From: an uncultured Hyphomonas sp.
GTDB taxonomy: Bacteria > Pseudomonadota > Alphaproteobacteria > Caulobacterales > Hyphomonadaceae
Length of the DNA stretch: 64,000 nt
Assembly: GCF_963677035.1 (NCBI RefSeq)
Contig: NZ_OY781472.1
Location: forward strand, 682,001-746,000
Direction of reading: 5' to 3'
Under the pieces are notes generated by a model. That model saw only the letters and a program-made list of their open reading frames with translations. It ran no database searches and was not told the origin of the DNA. The translations under genes and the position numbers were made by a program. This document shows, in pieces, positions 8,612 through 17,234 of the stretch. How positions within the stretch are numbered: the stretch's first letter is position 1; each line of letters opens with the position of its first letter.

Positions 8612-9045
8612 ACCGGCTTCAGCGTCTTCGGATTGATGCCGCCCATTTTGCAGACCTCATTCCACTCCGCCGCCTTCACTGGCTGGACGGACAGGCGAAA
8701 CGAGGTGACGAGGCTCATCTCGCTCAGCTTCGGATTAGCTTTCACAGCCTTCAGGGTCACCGGTTTCGGCATGGGCGCCAGCGCCTTCACCCAGACGCAA
8801 TCCCAACGCGGATCGTCCGTCGTAGAATCCGGCGTGCTTTCCTTGCAGACCTCGACGATACCGACGACTTCAAGCCCCTTGTTGGAATGATAGAAGAAGA
8901 GACGGTCGCCCAGTTTCATCTCGCGCATGAAGTTGCGGGCCTGGTAATTGCGGATGCCGCTCCACTCTTCGCCCTCATCCCCCTTGGCGACCTGCTCATC
9001 CCAGCTCCATGCGTCGGGTTCGGATTTGATCAGCCAGTATTTCAT
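8608..9045 (-). CDS. EVE domain-containing protein
   Basis: A 145-residue protein made of one EVE domain: YWLIKSEPDAWSWDEQV at the start, WSGIRNYQARNFMREMKLGD near 28-47, FFYHSNKGLEVVGIVEV near 50-66 and DPRWDCVWVKAL near 77. Length and motifs match the thymocyte nuclear protein 1-like subfamily. EVE domains are related to PUA/YTH folds and are thought to bind modified bases; the ligand here is unknown. Confidence 0.93.
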   Translation of the reverse strand: MKYWLIKSEPDAWSWDEQVAKGDEGEEWSGIRNYQARNFMREMKLGDRLFFYHSNKGLEVVGIVEVCKESTPDSTTDDPRWDCVWVKALAPMPKPVTLKAVKANPKLSEMSLVTSFRLSVQPVKAAEWNEVCKMGGINPKTLKPV

Positions 9046-9108
9046 TGCGTCTTCCGTCTCTCATTCAGGGTGTGTGATTCCGTCTGAGGCATAACGCGGT
9101 TGCCCCGC

Positions 9109-9927
9109 TCAGGAAAGGTGACCCAGCGCAGCGCGCACAAGCCGCTCATAATCCGGCCAGCCTTTATACGCTGCCAGCCGCGGGTCCGTTCCCTTCCACG
9201 CCGCCTGAAATGCCTTGACCCGTCCCGGCGTCGACAAGGCCACCCGCAGCGGGTCAACGGCGATGCGGATCGTGAACAGGAGCAGACTGCTTGCCGGCAA
9301 TTTCGATATGGTCTGCCGCTCCACGCGCAGGTGCAGCACATCCAGCGCCCCCGCGTCAGGTGTTGCCGCCGCCAGCGCCTTCAGCGGCGCCGCACTGGGC
9401 GTGAAGCGATCGGGGCCGGCCTGGACCGTCCAGTTGAACCGCTCCAGCACCTGCCCCGGACGCAGGGCGTCGAACATGCGCGCAATCCGCGAGACGAGGC
9501 CGGGATTGGCCCCCGGCACCAGATCGTGCAGCCCGCCAAGCGGCTGTCCGACCTTCTCCGCGAGCCGCCAAAAAGTCGGCGCAACGAGGCTTGCCGCCTC
9601 CAGACGCCAAAGCCCATCGGCGCCGCGCTGAAGCAGGCAGAGATCATCTGAGACGCGCGCGGCAGCCCCCTCAAGCGCGGTCGGCCAGTCTTCTTCCGAA
9701 GGCGGAAGGTGGCCCGTGACATGCGAAGCGGCTTCGGCCAGCGCGGCATCCGGCAGATTTGAGAAGAACACGTCCTCGCGCTGCACCGCCATGATCCGCT
9801 GCTTTTCCGGCAGCCAGGCGTCCGCCTCCGTATCCGGCGCGAACAGAGCCTCCGGTGGAATAGGTTTCAGCCCGGGCGCGAGGCTGGCCGGGCCATCAAG
9901 GAATGGCAAATAAGGCGGCTCCCGCAT
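9109..9927 (-). CDS. heme-dependent oxidative N-demethylase family protein (DUF3445)
   Basis: A 272-residue DUF3445 protein. Supporting segments are YLPFLDGPASLAPGLKPI at the N-terminus, SDDLCLLQRGADGLWRLEAASLVAPTFW near 92-120, VLERFNWTVQAGPDRF near 160 and LRVERQTISKLPASSLLLFTIRI near 202. The family includes the haem-binding catalytic subunit of dimethylamine mono-oxygenase, but many members have other unknown roles. The start lies one base after the stop of the upstream methyltransferase, so it is the last gene of a three-gene operon. Confidence 0.82.
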   Translation of the reverse strand: MREPPYLPFLDGPASLAPGLKPIPPEALFAPDTEADAWLPEKQRIMAVQREDVFFSNLPDAALAEAASHVTGHLPPSEEDWPTALEGAAARVSDDLCLLQRGADGLWRLEAASLVAPTFWRLAEKVGQPLGGLHDLVPGANPGLVSRIARMFDALRPGQVLERFNWTVQAGPDRFTPSAAPLKALAAATPDAGALDVLHLRVERQTISKLPASSLLLFTIRIAVDPLRVALSTPGRVKAFQAAWKGTDPRLAAYKGWPDYERLVRAALGHLS

Positions 9928-9928
9928 G

Positions 9929-10555
9929 TCAGACCGGAACGGCAGATCCCCAGGAACAGAAGCCTGCAATCTTCGGCGTGCCCGGAAGGTACATGGTTTC
10001 GGCGTCCTGCAATTCGAACCCCGCCTCCTCCAGCATTTTGTTCGTGTCGCGCGTGAGGCGGCACCCCCCCGCGAGCGGCTTCCAGACAGGTTCGACCCGG
10101 CGCTGCCACTTCGCAACACTTTCGTCTGGCGCAAGGCCGTGCTCGGAAAAGATGATCTTGCCGCCCGGCTTCAGAATGCGCCGGGTTTCCTGCAGCGCGC
10201 CTTTCCAGTCCGGAATCGTGCAAAGAACAAATGTGTAGACGACCGTATCGATGGAGTGATCTTCCAGCGGAACCGATTCTGCACCGGTCTCGAGGAATTC
10301 GATACTTCTGCCGATGCCAAGCGCGCCTGCCGTGCGGCGCGCCTTTTTCAGCATGCCTTCAGACGGCTCCAGCGCATAAAGCCGTTCAACCTTTTCCGAA
10401 TCGTAATAGCTGAAATTCGTTCCGCTGCCGCAACCGATTTCCAGCACCTTGCCCTCTGCATGCGGAATGACCTTTTCGCGCTGCTTCATCATCGGCTTTG
10501 ATGCGCAGGCACACGAGATCAGGTTCGGAAGGACATATTTTTCCCAGGGGTTCAC
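9929..10555 (-). CDS. class I SAM-dependent methyltransferase
   Basis: A 208-residue methyltransferase with motif I VLEIGCGSGTNFSYY (near 37-51), acidic motif II LYALEPSEGML (near 59-69), DTVVYTFVLCTIPDW (near 103-117) and LKPGGKIIFSEHG (near 128-140). The layout resembles the METTL7-like/phosphatidylethanolamine-type group; the substrate is unknown. Its start overlaps the stop of the upstream membrane-protein gene by four bases (ATGA), and the DUF3445 gene follows one base after it. Confidence 0.88.
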   Translation of the reverse strand: MNPWEKYVLPNLISCACASKPMMKQREKVIPHAEGKVLEIGCGSGTNFSYYDSEKVERLYALEPSEGMLKKARRTAGALGIGRSIEFLETGAESVPLEDHSIDTVVYTFVLCTIPDWKGALQETRRILKPGGKIIFSEHGLAPDESVAKWQRRVEPVWKPLAGGCRLTRDTNKMLEEAGFELQDAETMYLPGTPKIAGFCSWGSAVPV

Positions 10556-11259
10556 TGCTTTGTCTCCGCGCCAGGCCGGAAACCGGGATAGGCCGCCCGC
10601 TGCATCATCAGGCGGGTCGGCTCGGTCGGACGAGCGACAAGTGCATCCTGTGTGATATTCACGTCGAACTCATATCCATCGCCCATCGGCATGTAAGTGG
10701 CCGAACCATATTGCGCGTCTTCAAGGCCGAAGCGCGCGCCCTGCTCGGCTGCAAACTTGCGGACATCCAGCCCCGGATTGGCATACAGGCGGATACCATT
10801 GGACTCTGCCTTTGTGACCGCCTCCGTCGAGTAGCGGTTGGAATCACGGCCTTCGAGATAGTCCAGCCGGTAGACCGAATCATAGCCCAGCATGTTGGCC
10901 AGCGGTTTGAACTTGATGACCTGCGCGCCCATCGAGAATTCGTCGCCCTGCAGGGTGTAGACGCGCGGCTCGACTTCCTGAGGAACCGTCACGGTGGCCT
11001 GATAGGTGTCGGGCTGGTCAGCCACCGCATCAAATCGGATATGCGCGGCATCGCGCTCAAGCGTCAGGCGTTTATAGGTCTGCAGGTTGAGACCGGACAG
11101 CGCCACAACCCCGGCCAGACCGAGGAACCCGATGCCGAAAATAAGCCGGCCACCGCCGCTGACAGGCTTCAGACTGGCCAGCTTGCCGAAGCCGGCAAAC
11201 AGCATCATCAGTCCGATCACACCTGAAATTGCTGGCAGAATCCACCAGATCAGAGACAT
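10552..11259 (-). CDS. conserved membrane protein of unknown function
   Basis: A 235-residue protein with two N-terminal membrane helices (about 5-27 and 38-58) followed by a 175-residue soluble domain of alternating strands (YQATVTVPQEVEPRVYTLQG and DSVYRLDYLEGRD). No enzyme motif is recognised. It opens the operon with the methyltransferase and the DUF3445 protein. Similar proteins are sometimes labelled multidrug-efflux-like, but nothing here supports transport. Confidence 0.75.
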   Translation of the reverse strand: MSLIWWILPAISGVIGLMMLFAGFGKLASLKPVSGGGRLIFGIGFLGLAGVVALSGLNLQTYKRLTLERDAAHIRFDAVADQPDTYQATVTVPQEVEPRVYTLQGDEFSMGAQVIKFKPLANMLGYDSVYRLDYLEGRDSNRYSTEAVTKAESNGIRLYANPGLDVRKFAAEQGARFGLEDAQYGSATYMPMGDGYEFDVNITQDALVARPTEPTRLMMQRAAYPGFRPGAETKQ

Positions 11260-11374
11260 ATCACCCTTCCCTCCAACCGCATTCGGATCAGCGGCTTGTT
11301 ATGGCTATCTGCAATTTATAACATCCAATTGTCAGATGTAGACCCTGCAAATCATCATATGGGGTGAGGTGGGG

Positions 11375-11998
11375 TCAGCGTGAAGAGAGGGCCAGACGCA
11401 GGCCGAGGCCGGCAAACGTCGCGGCGAATGCCCGCTTCAGCCACTTCATGACGCCGGGACTGGACAGAACATACCCCCGCACGAGAGCGGCCATCTGGCC
11501 ATAAAGGACGAAAACGGCGAACGTCATCACCATGAACACGGCCGCAAGCCCGATCATGCTGAGCGCCGGGGCTGCTGTGTCCGCCGGAATGAATTGCGGC
11601 AGAAACGCCAGGAAAAAGATGGAGAGCTTCGGATTGAGGATATTGATCAGGAAACCGCGCTGAACAATCTTCAGATACGACACCCGCTCCGCAGCTGGCC
11701 TGGCGTCCAGCATATCCCCCTCTTTCAGCACGCCCCAGGCCATCCAGAGCAAATAGACCGCACCCGCATATTTCACCACCTGGAACAGAACCGCACTGGT
11801 ATGCAGAAGCGCGGCAAGCCCCAGAATCGCCGCCGTGACATGTGGCAGAATTCCCAATGTGCAGCCAAACGCCGCCGCAACGGAGGCGAAGCTCCCCCGC
11901 CCGAGCGCTGTCGCCAGCGTATAGAGAACACCTGTACCGGGAATGAGCACGACAATGAGGGCGGTGAGAAGAAATGCGGGATCCACTTTACGCTCCAT
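11375..11998 (-). CDS. LysE/RhtB family amino-acid exporter
   Basis: A 207-residue protein with about six membrane helices. The N-terminal LTALIVVLIPGTGVLYTLAT carries the family PG motif near residue 20, and KYAGAVYLLWMAWGVLKEGD (near 70-89) with NILNPKLSIFFLAFLPQF (near 118-135) matches LysE. The start at 11998 was chosen because an upstream in-frame ATG adds a non-membrane tail unlike the family. The exported substrate is unknown. Confidence 0.9.
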   Translation of the reverse strand: MERKVDPAFLLTALIVVLIPGTGVLYTLATALGRGSFASVAAAFGCTLGILPHVTAAILGLAALLHTSAVLFQVVKYAGAVYLLWMAWGVLKEGDMLDARPAAERVSYLKIVQRGFLINILNPKLSIFFLAFLPQFIPADTAAPALSMIGLAAVFMVMTFAVFVLYGQMAALVRGYVLSSPGVMKWLKRAFAATFAGLGLRLALSSR

Positions 11999-12163
11999 GA
12001 CAGCAAACAATACCGGGCTGCCTGGCGCTTGTTTCTGCGTCAACCGCAAAGCCTCCAGCCCCCCCGCCCGCAAGCTCCGTTGCCTCCGAAACAGGCTGAA
12101 GGCAGGTACTCTGGCCAGAATTTTCCTCTGCCGTTCCCTTTAAAAGCCTGATACGGGGCGGAC

Positions 12164-13066
12164 ATGAACTTTCGCGATTTCCTGCTTCTGTTTTGCGTCT
12201 GCCTCGTCTGGGGGTTGAACCTGGTCCTGACCCGCTGGGTTGTGGCGGACATGCACATTCCGCCGCTGTTCTTCGCCGCGGTCCGCTTCGCTGGCGTCGC
12301 TCTTTTCCTGATCCCTTTCCTGCGGCCGGTTCCGGACAAGCTGTTCACGCTTTTCCTGATTTCGGTGATGATCGGATCGTTGAACTTCGCCCTGCTTTTC
12401 ATGGGACTGCGCAGCGCTGAAGCCTCGGCTGTCGCGGTGACGGGACAATTGGGCGTGCCGATCTCAACGCTCATGAGCATGGCCTTTCTGGGTGAAACGA
12501 TCGGCTGGCGCAGGGGGTTGGGCATCATGTTGTCCTTTGCCGGTGTGGTGCTGATCGCGTTCGACCCGTCGAGCTTCCAGATTTCTGTCGGCCTGATGTT
12601 CGTTGTCGGCTCCGCCTTCATCGGCTCCTTCGGCGGGATCCTGATGAAGAAGATGCCGCCGCTGACAGGCCTTCAGGTACAGGCTTGGGTTGGCCTGTTC
12701 AGCTTTGCCCCGCTATTTGCCGTGTCCTTCCTCTGGGAACATGGCCAGGTGGAAGCTTATATCCGTGGCGGCTGGCCGGTCTGGCTGGCCAGCCTGTTTG
12801 CCATCGCGGGCGTCTCCATTTTCGGTCACGCCGCTTTCTACACGCTGATCAAGAAGTATGATGTGTCCATGCTGTCTCCTTTGACCCTGATGACGCCGAT
12901 CTGGGGCGTCGTGTTTGGCGTGGCGCTGCTCAACGAGCCGGTTTCGCCGAGACTGCTCTTGGGCGCCGCCATCGCGCTTGCCGGTGTGTTCATGATCGCG
13001 GTGCGCCAGAACACCCGCCTGCCCGAGGCCGCCCTTGGCCGTAAAGCCGGCGCCGGAGACAGCTGA
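12164..13066 (+). CDS. EamA/DMT superfamily transporter
   Basis: The 300-residue protein has ten predicted helices in two EamA repeats. The first starts FLLLFCVCLVWGLNLVLTRW, and the second includes the internal start near residue 145 and SPLTLMTPIWGVVFGVALLNEP near 240. The protein is probably an inner-membrane exporter of small metabolites. Its stop overlaps the ATG of the amidase gene by one base, so the two genes are transcribed together. Confidence 0.9.
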   Translation: MNFRDFLLLFCVCLVWGLNLVLTRWVVADMHIPPLFFAAVRFAGVALFLIPFLRPVPDKLFTLFLISVMIGSLNFALLFMGLRSAEASAVAVTGQLGVPISTLMSMAFLGETIGWRRGLGIMLSFAGVVLIAFDPSSFQISVGLMFVVGSAFIGSFGGILMKKMPPLTGLQVQAWVGLFSFAPLFAVSFLWEHGQVEAYIRGGWPVWLASLFAIAGVSIFGHAAFYTLIKKYDVSMLSPLTLMTPIWGVVFGVALLNEPVSPRLLLGAAIALAGVFMIAVRQNTRLPEAALGRKAGAGDS

Positions 13067-13821
13067 TGGACGTCACGCTCTCGCCCAGCCCGAACTTCGA
13101 TGAGCGCAAGCACCCGATCGACATGATCGTGCTCCACTATACCGGCATGCAAACCGGACAAGCGGCCTTCGACCAGCTGCGCAACCCGGACGCCAAGGTC
13201 TCGTCCCATTACCTCCTCTGGGAGGATGGGCGGGTGGACCAGCTGGTCGCCGAGGATCGCCGGGCCTGGCATGCCGGGGTCTCCAGCTGGCAAGGCGACG
13301 ACGATCTGAACTCCCGTTCCATCGGGATCGAGATCGTCAATGGCGGGCACGACTTTCCAGCGGCGGACGGCACGCTGCCGCCCTATCCGGACATTCAGAT
13401 CCAGACCCTGATTGAGCTCTGCCACCGGATCCTTGCCGGCCGGGACATTCCCCAGACGCGGATCGTCGGCCATTCCGACATCGCACCCCTGCGCAAGCAG
13501 GATCCCGGCGAGCACTTCCCGTGGGCACGCCTTGCCCAGACCGGGATCGGCATCTGGGCCGACATCGAAGACCTGGCCACGCCGGACGCACAAGGCAACA
13601 CCCTCTCCCCCGGCGCGCAGACCGCCAGCGTCCGCCAGATGCAGGAACAGCTCCGGCGCATCGGCTACGGCCTCTCCCCGTCCGGCACTTATGACGCGCT
13701 GACCGAAGCGGTCGTCCGCGCCTTCCAGCGCCGCTGGCTGCCAGACCGGGTCAGCGGAACGGCTGACATCGCGACGCTTCGCCAGATCGGCGTGATCCAT
13801 GCGCTGTATACGGCCGGCTAG
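13066..13821 (+). CDS. N-acetylmuramoyl-L-alanine amidase with peptidoglycan-binding domain
   Basis: A 251-residue AmpD-type (amidase_2) enzyme. Zinc ligands are expected at His24 (IVLHYTGMQT) and in the C-terminal VGHSDIAPLRKQDPGEHFPW segment; the central SIGIEIVNGGH is the family strand. A peptidoglycan-binding helix bundle follows (about 180-248: VRQMQEQLRRIGYG and VVRAFQRRW). There is no signal peptide, so cytoplasmic anhydromuropeptide recycling is more likely than wall cleavage. The stop overlaps the stop of the opposing BrkB gene. Confidence 0.92.
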   Translation: MDVTLSPSPNFDERKHPIDMIVLHYTGMQTGQAAFDQLRNPDAKVSSHYLLWEDGRVDQLVAEDRRAWHAGVSSWQGDDDLNSRSIGIEIVNGGHDFPAADGTLPPYPDIQIQTLIELCHRILAGRDIPQTRIVGHSDIAPLRKQDPGEHFPWARLAQTGIGIWADIEDLATPDAQGNTLSPGAQTASVRQMQEQLRRIGYGLSPSGTYDALTEAVVRAFQRRWLPDRVSGTADIATLRQIGVIHALYTAG

Positions 13822-14819
13822 ACTTCCTCGCGCACGACGATGTCGATGTCTTCGTCTTCTTCGTCGATCAGTTCCGGCTCTGCCTGGCGGGCGGCCCATT
13901 CGGCCGTCAGAGCCGCGCCGAAGAGGAGCGAAGACACAGACGTCGCCAGCCAGATAAAGCCGAGGATGACAGACGCCAGCGCGCCATAGAAATTGTCGAG
14001 CGCGGTGAACTTCAGATAGAGGTGAAAGCCCCAGGTCGCGACGACCCAGCTGAGCGCCCCGGCCGCCGCGCCGGCCGCTTTCGCCCGGTGTCCCTTCAGC
14101 CGCCCGTGCAGGGCAACGGCCAGGATCATGTAGAAAATGGCAAAGCACGCAACCCATTTGCCGAGCCAGAGCCGCGACGCAAGATTGCTGATGTGCACGG
14201 CAAGGTCATAGGCGATAAAGCCCTGCTTCTCCGTGATGAAGGACAGGATCAGCTGCAGCGCGCCGAGCAGCCACACCGCCAGGATCAGCAGCGCCGTCAT
14301 CAGGATCGACACGCCCTGAAAGCGGATGATACGGGTGCGCCGCTCAGACCCGGTCACCATGCGGATGCCGGTGATCGCCGCCTTCGCGCCGGAGCTGGCC
14401 GTATACAGAACGATGATGACCGCCACGAGCGCGCGCAGGGTGACGCCCTGCGGCGTGACCTTCCGGATGGTTTCAAGATCTGCCCGCGAGAGCGGCGCAA
14501 CGGCAGAGACGAGCACATCGTCCACGGTTGCCGCGAGGCGCTGCGACAGCTCCAGCGGCATGAAGGCGAACAAAAGACTGAGCGTCAGATAGATGATCGG
14601 GAAAATCGAGAACAGCGCATAGAAGCTGATCCCGCCGGTGACGATGCGGACCTCCGGCTTCGACAGGCGCATGATGGCGCCCCAGACCGGCTCAACGGCC
14701 CAGACCTTCAGCCAGGCCGGCAGCAGGGGCAGTTTCTCAATCCATGGCCGCATGGGGATCCAGTCATTCCGGGAGGTTGGAACCTTGTTTAGTGCGGTTC
14801 GGCGCGCTTGACCATTCAC
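13818..14819 (-). CDS. YihY/virulence factor BrkB family membrane protein
   Basis: A 333-residue protein with six helices of the YihY/BrkB type: GGISFYALFSIFPIIYLTLS near 62-81, YTASSGAKAAITGIRMV near 139, and GFIWLATSVSSLLFGAALTAEW near the end. A strongly acidic tail (residues 317-330, ELIDEEDEDID) follows the last helix. The family was once called RNase BN, but that activity belongs elsewhere; function unknown. Confidence 0.92.
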   Translation of the reverse strand: MNGQARRTALNKVPTSRNDWIPMRPWIEKLPLLPAWLKVWAVEPVWGAIMRLSKPEVRIVTGGISFYALFSIFPIIYLTLSLLFAFMPLELSQRLAATVDDVLVSAVAPLSRADLETIRKVTPQGVTLRALVAVIIVLYTASSGAKAAITGIRMVTGSERRTRIIRFQGVSILMTALLILAVWLLGALQLILSFITEKQGFIAYDLAVHISNLASRLWLGKWVACFAIFYMILAVALHGRLKGHRAKAAGAAAGALSWVVATWGFHLYLKFTALDNFYGALASVILGFIWLATSVSSLLFGAALTAEWAARQAEPELIDEEDEDIDIVVREEV

Positions 14820-15208
14820 TGCATCGCCTTTCCGGTGTCATCTGGGAATAATATCCGGGAGCCAGTTCATGACGACAGCCGTGTCACTGGGCCCCGGATA
14901 AGCCCTGCGGGCTTTCCGGGGTGACATGAGACGGACGACTGCTCCCTACTGTTTCATCCTTCGACTTCGCTCAGGCTGCCGAGGACCAGAAATCGCACCG
15001 CGATTTCCCGAGGCAGGCCCAAGCGCCAGCGCAGGGCTTCTGCTCTTTGCTGCTTCATCCTTCGACTTCGCTCAGGATGAGTCAGTTAAAGGCCACCCCT
15101 TCGTAGCGCTCATGCTGAGCGAAGTCGAAGCACGCGCGCGGGCGACCCAGCACGTCCGCCCGGAAACGCCCCTGGCGTTCCGGCAAAGCTTCCTGATTGT
15201 GGATGAGT
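14820..15208. repeat. intergenic REP-like hairpin cluster
   Basis: No gene is seen here. The stretch holds a GC-rich hairpin at about 14893-14922 (CCCCGGATAAGCC with GGGCTTTCCGGGG), a direct pair of CATCCTTCGACTTCGCTCAG at 14955-14975 and 15056-15080, a related copy in the opposite direction at 15111-15132 (CATGCTGAGCGAAGTCGAAG), and a small AAATCGC/GCGATTT hairpin near 14988-15005. The same words recur near 52.1 kb and 59.8 kb, so these are dispersed genomic elements. Confidence 0.75.
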
Positions 15209-15799
15209 TCAGCTCGAATCCGGCCAACGCTTCAGCGCATCAATCAGCTGCACGGTGAGCCCGCCAGAAATAATGCCCAGCGCGGCGGGCATACGGTGGC
15301 TACCGGGAATGGGCGGCACATGCGGCCGGGCCTCACCCGCCGCCTGCCAGCGCTGGATCGTGCGGGCGAGGCATTTCGCCCGGCGCTTGTGATGCTTCAA
15401 CGTGTCCAGCATGGCCTGCCACCGCGCGATCAGCGGCGCAGCGGGCACAGGTCCGCGTACGGGCACCGTCACCGGACCTTTCATAAAGTGCGGACACGGG
15501 CGGGATGGCCCGGGCACCATGGTGAAGACGTAGCGGTAGTCTACATCCGGCTTCTTCGGCTCATGATAATTGCTGCCCGTGCGCGGCGGCAGCGGCGCGA
15601 GTTCCATCTGCAAGGCCAGCAGAAATATCAGACGGCGGAGCAGAACGGCCAGCCGCTTCAGCTCCGCCCGCACGCGTCGGTTCACTGATTGGACAATCGT
15701 CTCAGGTGTCCTGAACAGACCCACCTTCACGCCCGTCACGGCAATGGCGCGGGCGATCGTGTCATAAGCCTGAGAGAGAAAATCGGCGCGGTCTGTCAT
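15209..15799 (-). CDS. hypothetical protein
   Basis: A 196-residue protein with no recognised family. It has a helical N-terminus (RADFLSQAYDTIARAIAVTG), one moderately hydrophobic stretch (LAVLLRRLIFLLALQMELA, residues 50-68), a proline-rich centre (about 85-120) and basic helices near 125-150. It lies between repeat clusters. The reading frame is long and codon use looks like the rest of the window, but there is no independent support. Confidence 0.5.
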   Translation of the reverse strand: MTDRADFLSQAYDTIARAIAVTGVKVGLFRTPETIVQSVNRRVRAELKRLAVLLRRLIFLLALQMELAPLPPRTGSNYHEPKKPDVDYRYVFTMVPGPSRPCPHFMKGPVTVPVRGPVPAAPLIARWQAMLDTLKHHKRRAKCLARTIQRWQAAGEARPHVPPIPGSHRMPAALGIISGGLTVQLIDALKRWPDSS

Positions 15800-15886
15800 G
15801 GCGGGAAGACTGCCATGGGAGGTTATCCGGTTGGATAGAGTCGCCGGATTTCCGTGTGCTGTGTAACAAGTCCGGGCATGCGGGTG

Positions 15887-15916
15887 GTGGGTATCGCTCC
15901 GCTCAATCCACCCTAC
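15887..15916. repeat. inverted-repeat arm, left
   Basis: GTGGGTATCGCTCCGCTCAA followed by TCCACCCTAC is, with two or three changes, the reverse complement of 16312-16342. The two arms bracket the hypothetical gene at 15947-16294. Confidence 0.7.
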
Positions 15917-15946
15917 TTTGCCACTCTGATAACTCGTCCTCTGGCG

Positions 15947-16294
15947 CTAATCTCCAGAATTTGTATGTGTTACACCTGTCTCCCCTGAAAGGGATGACCA
16001 CTTATCTGTAGGCAGATCCTTCATTCGCTTAAGAGCAGTCTCCGCATCATCGAGTATCCAACTTCTATACTCTCGCTTGATCGCACCAAAGTCTATGTTT
16101 CCAAGAGCCCGCCACAGCGCGTATGGAATTGCATTTGCAAATTCGCTGGCTCCAATTTTTTTGCGAAGAGACAAGGCTAAATCATAGAGTTCGTTCAACT
16201 CCCGATCAGAATAATCGCTGTTCCTTTCAAGAGCGATGAATGCCGACATATCTTCCACGAGCTGTTCAACACGAATACCTTTTCCTTCGTTCAT
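15947..16294 (-). CDS. hypothetical protein in AT-richer islet
   Basis: A 115-residue, mainly helical protein without a recognised family (MNEGKGIRVEQLVEDMSAFI, then a DYSDRELNELYDLALSLRKK segment). The start at 16294 was chosen because upstream in-frame codons run through the flanking repeat. Codons end in A or T far more often than in neighbouring genes, which suggests recent acquisition. It lies between two inverted repeat arms. No signal or membrane segment is visible. Confidence 0.55.
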   Translation of the reverse strand: MNEGKGIRVEQLVEDMSAFIALERNSDYSDRELNELYDLALSLRKKIGASEFANAIPYALWRALGNIDFGAIKREYRSWILDDAETALKRMKDLPTDKWSSLSGETGVTHTNSGD

Positions 16295-16311
16295 TTTAGC
16301 CCTCAGCAAGC

Positions 16312-16342
16312 GTAGGGTGGGTTGAGGCGAGCCGATACCCAC
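16312..16342. repeat. inverted-repeat arm, right
   Basis: GTAGGGTGGGTTGAGGCGAG followed by CCGATACCCAC pairs with 15887-15916 in inverted orientation. Its right end merges into the longer direct repeat that follows. Confidence 0.7.
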
Positions 16343-16438
16343 CGGGTGTGCCGTCATTCTAATACATGATCGTGTTGCACGCACATACCCCCGCATGACC
16401 TGTCATGATCATACCGGACTATGGCGGATTATAACAGA
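16334..16438. repeat. long direct repeat, copy A (about 100 bp)
   Basis: The run begins GATACCCACCGGGTGTGCCG, continues through GCACGCACATACCCCCGCAT and ends ATACCGGACTAT. It is repeated with scattered changes at 17006-17106. It contains a near-palindromic CATGACCTGTCATG. Copies A and B bracket the lipoprotein-like gene at 16587-16973. Confidence 0.75.
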
Positions 16439-16586
16439 CTATGACGGACCGGAGCGTCGGGCCGCCTCAAGCCCGGCTCCTTCGACAGTCCCGACCATTG
16501 GAGTCTGAGCCCCAAAAAGGGTGACCTCAAGGTCAATTAATCTGACTTTCCCAGTGGGAAGACTAACACCAAATCCAGACCACTCT

Positions 16587-16973
16587 TTACTCGGTCACGT
16601 CACCACCATTGTTCTCAATAAAAACTTCATAGCTGCAATTGGGTGCGGTCAAAACGAAAAAAGTGAACCCGCTTAACCCAGCGATTTCGAACGAGGAACT
16701 GTGCCAACCTGGTTCCGTCTCCACAAAGACATCAACGGATTTTATGTCTTTCGCTCGGAGGCTCCGCAGATATTCAGGACGAACCGGTTCTGTCCGCGTC
16801 CCCCTTTTCAGAAGTGACGGATTTTCGCTCAATTGTTCCATGTACTCAAGAAGGCTATTTTTTGCCCAGTCGTCATCATGCATGCATTGCCGGACATTTG
16901 GATCTGTACAACTCACCGCAACTACCGGGCACAAGAAAAGTGGCACGAGCATTTTTAGCATAGATAAACTCAT
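16587..16973 (-). CDS. putative small lipoprotein, hypothetical
   Basis: A 128-residue protein. Residues 1-21 form a hydrophobic export signal (LKMLVPLFLCPVVAVSC) ending in a lipobox-like AVSC, with Cys22 as the possible lipidated residue. The mature part has no recognised domain; it contains a short basic stretch and ends acidic. Codon use is AT-richer than the window average, as for its neighbour at 15947. It is flanked by 100-bp direct repeats, so it may have moved as a cassette. Confidence 0.55.
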   Translation of the reverse strand: MSLSMLKMLVPLFLCPVVAVSCTDPNVRQCMHDDDWAKNSLLEYMEQLSENPSLLKRGTRTEPVRPEYLRSLRAKDIKSVDVFVETEPGWHSSSFEIAGLSGFTFFVLTAPNCSYEVFIENNGGDVTE

Positions 16974-17005
16974 CGCCTGTCAGCCTCATACTGAAAATTC
17001 AATGT

Positions 17006-17106
17006 ACCATACCCACCGGCTGTGCCGCCATCCTAAACACGACTTTCATGCACGCACATACCCCCGCATGACTTGCCATGACCATACCGGACTATAACGG
17101 ATCATG
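17006..17106. repeat. long direct repeat, copy B
   Basis: The second copy of the element at 16334-16438: it shares ACCCACCGG(C/G)TGTGCCG, the exact run GCACGCACATACCCCCGCAT and CATACCGGACTATAACGG. It lies in the gap upstream of the CHAD gene. Confidence 0.75.
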
Positions 17107-17234
17107 AGGGGCTTGCCGCAGGGCTGGAACGGGACGTCCGGACTTTCTCCACGATTCCACTCTCACGCGTATCGCTTTGGCGGCGGGGCGGCGTTGCGGT
17201 ACACAGATGCCTTCGCCGCCTTTGGGAAACCGCC

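Noticed and set aside
14820..15208. Possible CRISPR array from repeated words
   Set aside because: The repeats are in both orientations, unevenly spaced and vary in length. No cas genes are in the window.
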